Below, one piece after another: positions 1-11,368 of a stretch of 64,000 bases of DNA. The stretch lies in NCBI GenBank assembly GCA_011317545.1, contig WUJK01000001.1, positions 434,001-498,000 on the forward strand, read 5' to 3'. The notes below the pieces were generated by a model. The model worked only from the letters and a program-made list of their open reading frames with translations, had not been told where the DNA came from and did not search any database. Positions within the stretch are counted from its first letter, which is position 1; every line of letters starts with the position of its first letter. Source of the DNA: Coniella vitis (Eukaryota; Ascomycota; Sordariomycetes; Diaporthales; Schizoparmaceae). The position numbers were made by a program, and so were the translations under genes.

Positions 1-1006
1 CCCTTGAGCTGCATTCCTGGAGCCAATCACAACGGCTTCCAGACATTTCCAGATACCCGAGGACGACGTCTTCTTGAGATAGCGAAAGGAAACAATGGCA
101 TGAAGCTTTGATCTAAGTTCTCGCGCAAATGTTTCTGATTACAGCAGCACGTACACCTGATCACAACTGGGGCAAGGCAGTAGCATGGTATATGCGCTAG
201 GATTCGAAGGTAATACTTACAAGCCGCATGAAGAGAGCATTGGAAAGCAACAGGATCACGCATCAATGCACGCAAATTCTCGAAATGGAAAGAAAGGGAT
301 GCACGTCAAGCAGGCACTTTCTGTAATTACAGACAGGTGTACGAAATGCTCAACTTCATTTTTGGAGGGCACAGTTTGGCGTGTTGTTTTTTGACTGTTA
401 CCTCGCTCATCATTGTCAGAGAAACCAGTTCGGAACGCATGAGGTGGGATTGAGAACAGAAAGATGGCAAGAAGGGGAAGCCTTGCCGAAGCGTCATTTC
501 ATTTCTGTCGTTCTGTTATTTCTTTCTTCTTCTTTTTACTTGTGCTGGAGTAGCGGAGCTTTGCATAACACACGGGGTGTTTTCTTGCCAATGCCGGTGG
601 GGTACGAACTACAGGAGACTCCGAGGGAGACGTGTTTAATCGTCATTGTCCAGAAAATTCAAATACTGCATGGAAAATGACTAGCACGACGTGATTCATC
701 TTGACTTGACTTGTTGTATTTACATATCCAAGGCTCGTGCGTGCATTGCTTTGTTCTCTGAAAATCAAGCGGTAATCACGCAGCGTTTGCAAGTCTCAAG
801 GTCATGTATGTATTGGCAGGCATATAATATAATTGCTCACCAGGTTGCTACTATACTTGTAAACAATGCATCTGTCTTCCACCCTCGCTTCTTCTGCTGG
901 TCCAACATTTAACGTTGCACAAGCCTTAAGTCTGATGTGGCTATACAAAATCACATAGCGCCAGAGAGGAGAATCTGATCCCCTTGCTTTGCTTAACTCT
1001 GCCCGC
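1..1006. other. Intergenic, 3' flank of scm3
   Basis: No gene is supported here. Open frames on both strands are short, of irregular composition and without recognisable domains. The stretch should contain the 3' UTR and terminator of the minus-strand scm3 gene, but no specific poly(A) signal can be assigned. Confidence 0.6.
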
Positions 1007-3712
1007 TCACATACAGACGAAACAAAAGTCCCTCTGACATTGCCATCCATCATCACCACATCGTCTCCGTGAGCCCCCGGGCGTTTGTATAATCGAGGCT
1101 GTGGGACTAGCGCTTAGTGTCTCGCGCCGCTGGCGATCACGGTCGTGGTCGTAGCCGCCATTGTTCAAACCACGCATACTTGGAGAAGCATTGTCCCTTC
1201 TCCTCCCAATCATTCTCATTATCGCATCGTCGGCTTCTCGCTGCACGCGCACGACACTGTGCGCTAATCGTTTGCGCTTTTTTGTTTTTCTTGGCGTATT
1301 TGTATCGTGCTTCTGCTTTTGCGGATCTTGGTTCCTCTCGCCTGTTGCATTCGGCCCGACTGTTGCGGCAGCCGTTGCTAGATTTGTGGTTGATTCGTCG
1401 ATGCTAAAAGTAGAGGGCGGCGTTTTGAAAGAGTTGCGCACCGAATCTATCGAGCGTGAACCGCCTGGAAGCGAAGAACGTTTTTGCTTTTGCACTCTTT
1501 TGCTCTTTTCTGTTGGGATTTTCGTAGTCGTCGTAATGGTGGCAATAGAGTAACGTCTTCTATTATCATTGCCGATAGAGAAAGGGGAAGAAGACTTAGT
1601 AGAAGACGGCTGTGGGAGGAAAGGTCGATGAACGAGGACCCGGTGATGGCCAGACGGAGTGAAGTCGGACAGGTTAAATGAGATTTCATCTTCGTCGTCT
1701 TCGCCGTCGGAGAGGAGGGAGATGAGGCTTGTTGCTGTAACGGGAGTGGTAGGGATCTTGGTGGAATCTTTGGGTGTCTTTGGTTGTGTTGCTGCGCGGG
1801 GTCTCGTCTGGATGGGCTCGGGAGCAAGTCGAGGCTGATCTTGAGGTCGAGGTTCTGGCGCAGGTTGTGCAGGTTTTTCGTCTTGTGCTATGTTTACCAG
1901 GTCACCGAGCTCGGGAGAAGGCTGGCGATGGTTGACTGTAGGTGAGGGATCGATATCACTGGTGTGCTCGACTAGTTCGTTCTGTGCGTGTACTTCACTT
2001 GGACCTTGTTTCTTGACTCTCCGCGGCCTAAATTTCCCAGTAGCCCCCTGCGGTAGTGTGCCGGTTGATGATATCTGTTTCTGTTCTTTTGTCGCCCTGG
2101 TCTGGACAGATACTTGCGAGACCTTTGATCCATCTCTTCGAGAGCGCGGCCGACCGCGTTGTGCTTTGGGCGCTTCTGGTTCTCGGCCTGGCTGTTCGTT
2201 GTTTTCTTCTTGCGGTGCGGAGGGCTCTTCTGGCGGCTTAGTCGGTAATGCCACCGGAGTAGCCACTCCAATGGCTGAAGGCCGACTTCTCCGCGGCAGC
2301 AGGGTTTCTTCATCCTCGTCTGAGAAGGCGAAATCTGGGTCGAGAATATTCCTCCCAGTGGGCTTCTGCAACGTCTTCACCTCCATTCTGTCATTCTCTG
2401 ATCGTTCGGCTGTCTTGGCTTGTCCCTTGTTCTTGATAGCCTGGCTGCTACCCACAGGCTCATCCTGCCCTTGTTGTTGGGTCAAGATATTAATGTCGAC
2501 AAAGATTTGTGGGCTAGAAGACGTGCGTACATCGACTCCAGTAACGTCCACAAACAATTCCAGGTCGGTGTCCTTCCAGAGCGCCTCTTCTAGCGACTCG
2601 TGCACACTGTTCAGTGGACCACGGTCCGGCAAAGCCAGAGACGAAGCTGCATCTTCTGCTGTCAATGATTTCTTGGCCTGAGAAATTCGCGTGTCTTTCA
2701 TACACTTTGTCGCGGACTGCTTCTTCTTGGTAATGGTCTCTTGGCCCAAAGGAGATGGCTTCCCCAGGGACTTGAGAGTTCGCATCCTTCTCATATCCGG
2801 TGGGGTCGGCGGCAAATTTTCAATGACCTCCTTGATTAAATCGCTGTAGCTGTTGTCGTTGGGACTACTGTCGACTGCTGGGAACTTCTTGATGAGTGGC
2901 GACTCCTTCTGCGTCTCAGTCCCGCCGGGGTTTGCATCGAACAAGTTGTCTTGCTCATCTGCATCGGAATCGTGTGCTACTGGAAAAGACTTCTTGGTAA
3001 TTTTTGAAATAGTCTGTCCCTGCCGGTTACCGACTAATAGGAAGGCTGAGGGAGGGAGTTCTGGGGCTTGCCACGTCGGATCGGCACTGGAAGACTGGCC
3101 GAAGGTTGAAGAAAGCTCGGGGGCTTGCCATATGGACTCACTTATCCGAGGGGGCTGCATCTCTGGCGAGTCGGAAGATGAGAATGGCGTTGGATACGAA
3201 TTCTGTCGTCCTAATAACGAAGATAACGATGGAGGGTTGCTTATGTCCTTCTGCAGCAAATTTGACTTCGTGGGGTGAGATTCGCCATGGGAAAACGCCG
3301 TAGGATCAAAATGAGGTTGTGTTTTGGAGGTGTCGTTTGCACTCTGGAGCGCGCCTTGGTCCTCTTGACCAGTTGACTCTGCATCATCATCATCGTCGTC
3401 GTCGTCTTCGCCGTCGTCACTGTCGCCAAACTCCACCGCCTTCAGAGACTCCATGTGGCCATTGTCAACCACGATCTCACCGCTGATGATATCAACTTCA
3501 TCCCCGACCCCTTCGAAATCTCTTCCATATTTGGCAAAAATATTCTCGAATCTCGACTTGAGCTTACGCGCAGCCCGGTCTCTTCTCTGTTGCAGTCTGA
3601 ATTCCGGATCCCGTATGCGGTTCAGCTCGTCCGGTTCCATGAACAGCTCATCATCTTCGTCCTCGGCCTCTTGGACGTTCAAGGTCTTCCTTCGTTTTGC
3701 GGATGGCTCCAT
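1007..3712 (-). CDS. scm3: Scm3 centromeric histone (CENP-A) chaperone
   Basis: Scm3/HJURP proteins escort the centromere-specific histone H3 variant to the centromere in the nucleus (family knowledge). The 901-residue single-exon frame has the Scm3 block near its N terminus: FENIFAKYGRDF at about 55-66, then GDEVDIISGEIVVDNGH at 70-86, the stretch most typical of the fungal family. An Asp-rich run follows at about 100-112. The long middle is Ser/Pro/Lys-rich and looks disordered. The last 20 residues hold four cysteines (CGDDGWQCQRDFCFVC), a possible zinc knuckle. The protein is much longer than yeast Scm3, as I recall is usual in filamentous fungi. The start is the first ATG of the frame and sits just before the conserved block. 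It diverges from atg6 across about 490 bp holding two ACGCGT boxes. Confidence 0.9.
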   Translation of the reverse strand: MEPSAKRRKTLNVQEAEDEDDELFMEPDELNRIRDPEFRLQQRRDRAARKLKSRFENIFAKYGRDFEGVGDEVDIISGEIVVDNGHMESLKAVEFGDSDDGEDDDDDDDDAESTGQEDQGALQSANDTSKTQPHFDPTAFSHGESHPTKSNLLQKDISNPPSLSSLLGRQNSYPTPFSSSDSPEMQPPRISESIWQAPELSSTFGQSSSADPTWQAPELPPSAFLLVGNRQGQTISKITKKSFPVAHDSDADEQDNLFDANPGGTETQKESPLIKKFPAVDSSPNDNSYSDLIKEVIENLPPTPPDMRRMRTLKSLGKPSPLGQETITKKKQSATKCMKDTRISQAKKSLTAEDAASSLALPDRGPLNSVHESLEEALWKDTDLELFVDVTGVDVRTSSSPQIFVDINILTQQQGQDEPVGSSQAIKNKGQAKTAERSENDRMEVKTLQKPTGRNILDPDFAFSDEDEETLLPRRSRPSAIGVATPVALPTKPPEEPSAPQEENNEQPGREPEAPKAQRGRPRSRRDGSKVSQVSVQTRATKEQKQISSTGTLPQGATGKFRPRRVKKQGPSEVHAQNELVEHTSDIDPSPTVNHRQPSPELGDLVNIAQDEKPAQPAPEPRPQDQPRLAPEPIQTRPRAATQPKTPKDSTKIPTTPVTATSLISLLSDGEDDEDEISFNLSDFTPSGHHRVLVHRPFLPQPSSTKSSSPFSIGNDNRRRYSIATITTTTKIPTEKSKRVQKQKRSSLPGGSRSIDSVRNSFKTPPSTFSIDESTTNLATAAATVGPNATGERNQDPQKQKHDTNTPRKTKKRKRLAHSVVRVQREADDAIMRMIGRRRDNASPSMRGLNNGGYDHDRDRQRRETLSASPTASIIQTPGGSRRRCGDDGWQCQRDFCFVCM

Positions 3713-4204
3713 CTTGGCGGAGTCACTTCAGGATCATTGTTTGCCGCTGACTTGTCCAAGGCGCGGACTCGAATGCAGACAATTCACAATTGCTTTGGAG
3801 TCGAGCACGCGTCAAAGACGCGTCGGGCTGCCTTTAACAGCTAGAGATCCCCGCAAGTGATCTACCATGTACCTAAGTACTATCTATACACTACATAGTA
3901 CCTAGGGAGGTACTCTGGGCTCGTAGGGCTGATCCGACCCGCTGTAGGCTCCGGAACAGTGGCGCTAGAAGACACCTGCTATTTGTCTGGAGCTGCTGTA
4001 GGAATGTGCAGGCTGGTGGGCACCACACTGGGGCTTTGGTACCTCAGGGGGCTATCTGGGACAGTGCGACTTGTACACGGCACATACCAAGTACATTATC
4101 AACCTGCTGACAACGTCAGTGCTGCTTTCATATGTCTGTTATCCGTTCACGGGATAGCACCGCCGTATGCCTGCTGGTCGGTCGCCAGCAATGCGACTTT
4201 CAAA
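3713..4204. promoter_or_regulatory. Divergent scm3/atg6 promoter region
   Basis: This 492-bp gap separates the scm3 start (minus) from the atg6 start (plus), so it must carry both promoters. It contains two ACGCGT hexamers close together near scm3 and an AT-rich, partly palindromic stretch around 3863-3915 (ctacatagtacctaggg at 3891-3907) that recurs in other gaps of the window. Confidence 0.6.
3807..3823. promoter_or_regulatory. Paired MCB-like (ACGCGT) boxes upstream of scm3
   Basis: Two ACGCGT hexamers, at 3807-3812 and 3818-3823, lie about 95-110 nt upstream of the scm3 ATG. In yeasts ACGCGT is the MCB site of the G1/S regulator MBF (known). Use here is inferred. The hexamer also occurs elsewhere in the window at roughly the chance rate; the close pair is the notable point. 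Confidence 0.4.
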
Positions 4205-5813
4205 ATGTACTGTCAAAAGTGTCGGACACCGCTGCAACTGGACGGATCCCTTGAGGATCTGAATCCAGCCGCATATGATCTACTTGTTGGTTAGTTGCCT
4301 TGCTTGAGCCGTTGCCTTCTCCTTGGCCCTCTTATTCTCCTACCTGCTGCTCCTCCTGCTTCATCTCTCTTTCTCCGTGTCGCCCTGTGTTATTCCCAGC
4401 TCATTCTCTATTACAGCAACATCACAGCCTACCATCCAGCGCTCCATCCCCCGCCGACCTCTCAACCAACAAGACAAAGCAAGACGATCCCTCTACGACC
4501 GCGTGTCAAAGGAAGCCGGCCCCGCCATGTTTCGCAAATCGGCAGGCGGGCCGCGCCCCAGCGAGGCACAACAGCGCGAGAACCCGGGCATGTCGTTTAT
4601 CTACCTCACAGACTCCCAGGTTGTGCCGACAGGGGGCCGGTCCCATGGCCGCGCGCCGCCTCAGTCGGCTGCCGAGGACGTCCCGCCAGACTATGACGAT
4701 AACAAGTCGCGTGAGATGGAGCGCATCACAAAACTGCACGAGATCTTGTCTGCACGGTCGGATATCGACCACCCTGTTTGCGTCGAGTGTACAGACATAC
4801 TGGTTGAAGGCTTGCAAAAGAAGCTGGAAACGGCGAATCGAGAGCGTGAGGCATATGTTGGATATCTGAAGCAGCTGCAGGCGGATGCGCCAACAGACGA
4901 GGAGCTCAGAGCCACAGAAGAGTCGCTCAGGCAGACAAAGAGGAGTGAGACTGAAGCGCTCCAGCTTTTGCGAAAGTTGGAGCAGGAAAAAGCCGAGCTC
5001 GATGATCAGATCTTGCGACTGGAGGACGAGTCGAAGCAGCTCGATACGGAGGAGGAACAGTTCTGGAGAGATCGAAATGCATTCGCGATGAAGCTTACCG
5101 ACTTCCAGAACGAACGTGACAGTATCAACTCGAAATACGACCATGACTCTCGCCTGCTGGAGAAGCTTCGACGGTCCAACGTTTACAACGACACCTTTTG
5201 TATCAGTTTTGACGGCTATTTTGCAACCATCAATTCGCTACGTCTAGGTCGATTGTCGAATCGACCCGTTGACTGGCCCGAGATCAATGCCGCATGGGGC
5301 CATGCCCTTTTGCTAATTGTTACGGTCGCGGACAAACTCGACTACAAGTTCGAGGGCTATGAGCCAGTGCCCATGGGCTCAACGTCCAAAATAATACGCT
5401 CCGATCCAGTCTCGCCGGCGTCTAGTCGTCTCGGCAACAGAAACGCACCACCGCCCGCGCCCAAGAAACATGTTCTCGAGCTCTATTCATCCGGAGATAT
5501 GCCTTTGGGCTTGACTTTTATGCACCGTAAATTCGACAATGCCATGGTGGCCTTTTTGGAGCTGGTTAGACAGCTTGGGGTTCTTGTCGAAAAGCGAAGT
5601 GCCAGCCGCGGATCCGATATGGCCTTGACTCTGCCCTACAAGATTGACGGAGACAAGATTGAGGATGTCAGCATCAAGCTTGGACTGGCTCAAGACGATA
5701 GCTGGACAAGAGCTTGCAAACTGACATTGACTTGCTGCAAATTCTTGTTGGCCTGTTCGAGCAACATGAGCAGTGAAAGAGGCGGACGGGGAAACAATGG
5801 CAACGCGACCTGA
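4205..5813 (+). CDS. atg6: Vps30/Atg6 (Beclin 1 family), PI3-kinase complex subunit
   Basis: Beclin-family subunit of the Vps34 phosphatidylinositol 3-kinase complexes, needed for autophagy and vacuolar protein sorting on endomembranes (family knowledge). Two exons, 4205-4289 and 4417-5813, give 493 residues. Exon 1 encodes MYCQKCRTPLQLDGSLEDL, the conserved fungal N terminus with a CxxC pair; the intron opens with GTTAGT and closes with TTACAG, keeping frame into the RRSLYD region. A second CxxC (CVEC, about 151-154) precedes a charged coiled coil (about 160-283). The C-terminal BARA domain begins near SNVYNDTFCISFDG and includes PVDWPEINAAWGHALLL. A longer open frame starting inside the intron (ATG 4323) is hydrophobic and lacks the CxxC start, so it was not used. 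Confidence 0.96.
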
Positions 5814-7527
5814 TGTGATTCTGTCTTCTAGCCAAAGCTACGCTTGTATGACTTATGATGACCATGACGATATTGCCATGCTGAGACAACTCACATGACA
5901 TGAAGCACAACGAATCGCGGTTGTGGAATGCATCACTTATCAACAATGATGCAAGAGCAGCACCATCAGGTGAGTGTAGAAAATAAAAGACTGACCACAC
6001 TTCTCCCATCTACTTTTCACTAATGTCACCTTTAGCAAATGCTCGTGACTTGAGCGAAAGCCTGAAGCGCAGCAGCAACAGCGCGAAGAGACACAGTCAG
6101 TGTCTTACCCTTCCCACGACTTCGCAGCCTCACCAGAAACGCCACTGTCTATCTAGCCCGCCTCAGCATCGGGCTGTGCTAGCCGTTGAATTCCAACACT
6201 CACCTCGGCCCATTCACTTCTCGCCTCAATCGCCAGCTCGTCTTATGCTATCACAATATCGCACCAGAACGGACTGGCTGATATGTGCACATTCCAAATA
6301 ACAAAGGATGGTCATATAATGTGTTGAATTCTGGCTGAAGCCAGGCAGAGGAAGCGTGAGGTGAGCCCCAGAGTCGTCACCAGGTATCCATCGCGAGGGC
6401 GAGGTGTGGTTGGGAACCTCCTTTGACGGCACACAAGAGTGACGCTATCCTTTCGTGGGTGTGCTCGGTTTGTGAATGTCTGGCTAATAGCGAGTGCAGT
6501 GAATCAAACTGCTTGTGGTACTATGACCATAAGTGTAAATATGATTGAAATAAGCAAGCGTTCTTAGATTTGCAAGTGAAGTTGTATGTATTCTACGGTT
6601 CAACATAATTCGTCTGTAGGTGATGCTTGAGTGTCTTTGTAATAAAATACCAACCAGGAGGGCAAATATACCTTCAATAATCGAGCATAACTTATTCGCA
6701 GCCTCTCATACCATGGGCTACTATGGTTAACAAATATAGTATTCATCAAATAGCCCATGGAGTGTCGGTTATCCCAAAGTTACCACAGCCTCAACCAGTC
6801 AAACGTACCGCAACCGCCACCCACCTCTGCGCCCGACGCCCTCTAGCTAGCCGCAACAACATAATATGCAGGCTGCAAAGCATCAAGAGCGTACACATTA
6901 GGCGAACTACAGATAGTATTGGCCAAGGATCAAAATGCCTTTTCCTCCGTCATCAAACTGCAAGCTTATGGCTATATGCAACCTTGCGGAGTGTCATGCA
7001 AAGAAGTAACTGACTGTAAGCAAGCCTGTGCGCCCCCCCCCCCCAAAAGATGACGGCGTGTCGCACATGAATACAAGTCGGGCGAGATGGGCTTGGTCCG
7101 TCATTGGCTCAACTTGGTCTGATCTAGTCGATCAAGTTTTTGGTAAAAAGAGTCATTTGCTTGTGCCCGAATGGAGAGAATAGCGGCATTTGCTGAGGAG
7201 GAGGAGGAGGGGTGGGAGTGGTGGTCTGCTTTTTGGAGGAAGTTGAGGCTGAAAAAAAAAAAAAAAAGGTGAGAATACGTACAGATTGTTGCATTTATAG
7301 GTCTTTGCAGTCTGTCTGTAGCCTGTTGGGTCTCGGACTCCTTTTTCTCTTGACTCTGTTCACAACGTATGTGTGTGCTTGAAGAATGACACTGATGCAT
7401 AAGTACCCACGAGGCCTAGCAAATCTCGAGTCCTGCTTAACAGTTCAGGCTCTATAAGAAAACCCAAATCCACACGAACGAATCAAGCCGTATACCGAAT
7501 TTGACAAACAAACAAACCTAGAGAAGT
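5814..7527. other. Intergenic, no gene recognised
   Basis: About 1.7 kb between atg6 and the small protein at 7528. Only short non-conserved open frames are present. It holds a C12 run (7033-7044) followed by A4, a purine-rich GAGGAGG stretch near 7196-7235 and an A16 run (7252-7267). A TATAAG-like sequence near 7452 could belong to the downstream gene. Confidence 0.6.
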
Positions 7528-8241
7528 ATGGATACCTTCGTGTCCTCCCGGCGAGACCACAAGCAGCAGCAGCAGCAGCACCGTCATCGTGCCTCCTCCA
7601 CAAGAGGTACCACAGCCGGCCACCACAACCATCACCATCGTCACCAGGAAGATAGCAACACCAAAGAAGTCAAAAGAATGCCACAGGATCCAAAGCCACA
7701 ACAACAAGCCCCCAACAACACCCATCGCGGCACCGTCCTCCTCGCAGCAGGCCTAGGCCTGGGTTACATAGCAGGCCGCTGCTATCATAACAATACGTCT
7801 ACATCGACCAAACACCAGCAGCAACCCAATTCACACAGCAGACAATATAACCCTAGCCGGGTTGGCAGATCCGAGCGCGAGAGGGGACACGATGTTGGGC
7901 GCGACCGGCGACTCGAGACGAACCGACATTTCGATCGTCAACCACGTCAGGATAGCTACACCAACTATAGACAATACAATAACCAAAATGATACCAATGT
8001 CAGTAACGTATCACGCGCTGAAGACCGTTCTCCGTGGCTCGGCAGCAAGAAGAGAATCGAATATCGCCATCCTAATGAGGATACGGTATATGGAGGGTAT
8101 CAACAGAGTGGTGTCGGTGTTGTGAGTAACAACACCAAGAACAGTGTTGGTGATAATGTGCGACAGGGTGGATTCTGGCCGATTGCTGGCGGAGACGTCA
8201 CGGCTGGTGGGAATGCGGGCGGCACCGGGCAATGGCACTGA
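7528..8241 (+). CDS. Hypothetical low-complexity protein with one short hydrophobic segment
   Basis: Not recognised. The 237-residue frame is Gln/His/Asn/Arg-rich, with a polyQ stretch at about 13-17 made by a CAG run, a His cluster at 32-38, and one glycine-rich hydrophobic segment (GTVLLAAGLGLGYIAG, about 68-83) that could be a membrane helix or a glycine-zipper-like segment. The rest is polar and probably disordered, with regularly spaced Asn, Arg and Tyr. The start is the only ATG before the polyQ tract and follows an A-rich leader. No intron is needed. The compositional bias means it could be a chance open frame; the hydrophobic segment and the sustained frame argue for a real gene. Confidence 0.45.
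   Translation: MDTFVSSRRDHKQQQQQHRHRASSTRGTTAGHHNHHHRHQEDSNTKEVKRMPQDPKPQQQAPNNTHRGTVLLAAGLGLGYIAGRCYHNNTSTSTKHQQQPNSHSRQYNPSRVGRSERERGHDVGRDRRLETNRHFDRQPRQDSYTNYRQYNNQNDTNVSNVSRAEDRSPWLGSKKRIEYRHPNEDTVYGGYQQSGVGVVSNNTKNSVGDNVRQGGFWPIAGGDVTAGGNAGGTGQWH
7563..7580 (+). repeat. CAG microsatellite encoding polyQ
   Basis: Six consecutive CAG-type triplets inside the 7528 gene, in the glutamine frame. Confidence 0.8.
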
Positions 8242-8939
8242 GGCTGGTAATGAATAAGAGATGACTGGACTTGGGGATTGCGTTTTAACTTATGAATTGA
8301 TGATCATGAATATGGCAATATAGGATATGGTGGACGCGTGATAATGATTTCTCGAAACCACACGATTTACTACACTGTCTACACTGTCGAATCACGGCCC
8401 CCTACCTTACTTCATTCAAGTCATTGGCATTCACTTTCATAAAATAAGGGTAGCAGGTATTTAACGCTCTGATACAGAGACTTGATCCATTCCTTTGACT
8501 ACTCGCAAAGTCCCTACCGGTGCTACACAGTCCTTGTGGGAAGAAACCCATCATAAAACATGCTATGAACTGTAGCCCTTTTGACCTGTCCGGCAACCCA
8601 TTCCGCAAAAGAAACAATCATCTCGAACCCAATTGTTATCCACAAGAAGTCGCATATGTGGTTGCCATGAATGAGGAAAAAAAGAGAAGAAAAACAATTC
8701 AACCCAGAGATCAACCAACCAGGAAACAGTAAACAAAAGCGCAAACAAACAACCAACCCAATCTCTTTTCCATCCAGCTCTCCTTGCTCCATGTCTCCTA
8801 ACAACAATCTCTCTCTCTCTTTTTTTTTCTTTTTTTTTTTTCTTTTGATACTTTTTTTTTGGTGGACTCCTATGACGCGCAAAGCATCATATTCCTCGTT
8901 CCTTTGGAATGAAAAAATCACAATCGCCACAACACCAGT
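8242..8939. other. Intergenic with CT/T-rich tract
   Basis: No gene is seen. A CT microsatellite runs into long T runs at about 8808-8860. Beyond about 8940 the sequence begins to resemble the minisatellite units described next. Confidence 0.5.
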
Positions 8940-11337
8940 CCCGAGGGGGTATCATTTCCATGAACGCCAGTTTTCAACAATGCTGATGATCTGTCCGATG
9001 GTACAGTGCCCGTGTCCCATCTTGTGTATACCCAAACCGAAATGCGTAAGAAAGAAGAAAAGAGAAAACTTGAGATTCCCAGGCCCCAGGATTCCCTGCA
9101 ATCCGTTTTGCGCCACGCTGCAATTTTGTTGCAAAAGCGGAATTGGAAAATGAACATGAGAAGAGGATGCAATCAAATTTTCAGACAATCCTGTGTCTTG
9201 ACTTTGTCTCCAACCATGTCGGTCCGGATTCGTTTTGTTTATTGGTGTTGTCATGCAAAGATACAAGATGTTAGTTTCCCAGGCCAACACCTTTCTCGTT
9301 GCTGATACACCAATGAGCCGGCAGTTTCCAGACGCGACCGTGGAGCTTGACCTCTTTTGTCCCATGGACGTGATCATTTGAGAAGAAAGAAGTGGTTTCC
9401 CACGCCACTTTAATCTTCGTTGATGATACACCAATGAACGCCAGAGCTCAGGACCATTCGTGTTTTCGGTTCGTATTGTCCAAAGTGGTTGTCATGTACA
9501 GGAGAAACTGGGGTCCCAAGCCAGGTCCTCCTCACCGATGAGTTACACCGAGACCGTCAGATCCAAAGTGGTTGGATTTGTGTGTCGCAACATGTGGATG
9601 TGTCTCTCCCCGCAGTGAGGCCGAGTGCGATGTGGAAATGAAAATGAAATCGAAATGGTGAAATGCGAGAAATCAGATGCAGAGGAATTCCGGTGGTTGA
9701 TGTACAAGTATTGAAAACACAAGTTACTCTCGAGCCATGGTGACAGGGTGAGTGAAAAGAAGAACTCTGTCACCGGTTGTTGTTCGTTTGTGGTGTTCGC
9801 AGGGGGGCGCTTATGGATCCCAAGCCAAAGAAGTGCGGATTGCCGAAGAAGGATGTGTGGCTTGCTCGACTACAGCTGGATTCTTGAAAGAGGTTCCAAG
9901 TCCGCTGAGGAGGAAACTTGGCGCATTGCCAGTCATGTGTGGGCGACTTGAAGGTTCCCAAGCCTCGTGTGACGGATGCAAGAAAGCCCCTGGTCGTCAG
10001 TGACCTAATTGATACCACGCCAACAACCGTGGTGTGTCACGAAGATATGTGTCGTGGTTCATTTGCATTTGGTATTCGAATGCGTTCAAGCTCCCCAAGC
10101 TGGCTTATCTGCCATCCTTGTGAATTCGTCTTGGCGAGGGCGACTGAAATGTCTCTGAAACGCCCATGTTGGAGCCCTTGGTGCTCAAAATCGCCAGGAT
10201 ACTTGTTGGATTCCAAGCCATACGGAAGTTTGAGGTGATGGAGATGTCGAGGGTAACTTGCAGGTTCCCAAGCCTAGTGCCATGGCGGAGTGTGGCATCT
10301 CCAGTAGCGGAAGGGTGATCTGAGTCCCAACTCATGCGAATGGGTGAAGTGATGTTGGGCTATATTGAAGGTTCCCAAGCCAGGTAGCGGTGGGGTGTGG
10401 CCTCCCCTGAATCGAATGGGTAGCAGGAACCCAAGCCGGTGTTGGTTTGTTATTGATGTTGGGTGACTTGAGGTTCCCAAGCCTGTGGGTAGCTTACGGT
10501 TCCCAAGCCTGTGGGTGACTTTTGGTTCCCAAGCCGGTGGGTGACTTACGGTTCCCAAGCCTGTGGGTAACTTGAGGTTCCCAAGCCTGTGGGTAACTTG
10601 AGGTTCCCAAGCCTAGCAAGGCGGTGGAGTGTGGCCTCTGCGAGTTGTGCTTGCAAGATGATGTTGGGTATCTTATGGGTTCCCAAGCCTGTGGGTAACT
10701 TACGGTTCCCAAGCCTACTTGCCGTGGAGGAGTGTGGCCTCTCCTGAACCGAATGGACAGTGGCAATGCAAGCCAGTGCCATGTTGTCGTTTTTTTCATT
10801 GATATTTTGTGCGCTGCCAAGCCTTGCGTGGTTGAGATTGTGGCTTCTCCCGAATTGAATGGATAGTGGCAACTCAGACCAGTGTGGTGGTGTTCTTGGT
10901 GGGTAACTTAAGGTTCCCAAGCCTTGCGGATGGAGGAGTGTGGCTTCTCCTGGTCAAATGGACAGTGGCAATCCAAGCCAGTCTCGTGGTTGATGTTGGG
11001 TAACTTGAAGGTTCCCAAGCCTACTGTGATGGAGGAGTATGGCCTCTCCTGACTCAAACGGAAACTGGCGATCTCATCTAGTCAAGCCAGAGTTGTGTTG
11101 TTGTTGGTGGGTAACTTGAGGTTCCCAAGCCTTGCGTGATGACAAGAATGTGGCCTTCTCTCAACGAAATTGACATTGGCAGTCAAAGCCAGCCAAGTCG
11201 TGTGACTGGTTATTCTATGGGTTCCCAAGCCCGAGGGTAACTTGAGGTTCCTAAGCCTTGCGTAGTGGAGGAGTGTGGCCTCTCCTCAATGAAATGGCAG
11301 CTGGCGATTCATGGCAGTCAAGCCAGTCAAGCCGGTG

Positions 11338-11368
<31 letters not shown>

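Noticed and set aside
4323..4416. Hydrophobic N-terminal extension of the atg6 frame (ATG at 4323)
   Set aside because: It is the translated intron; the conserved MYCQKC start lies in exon 1 at 4205.
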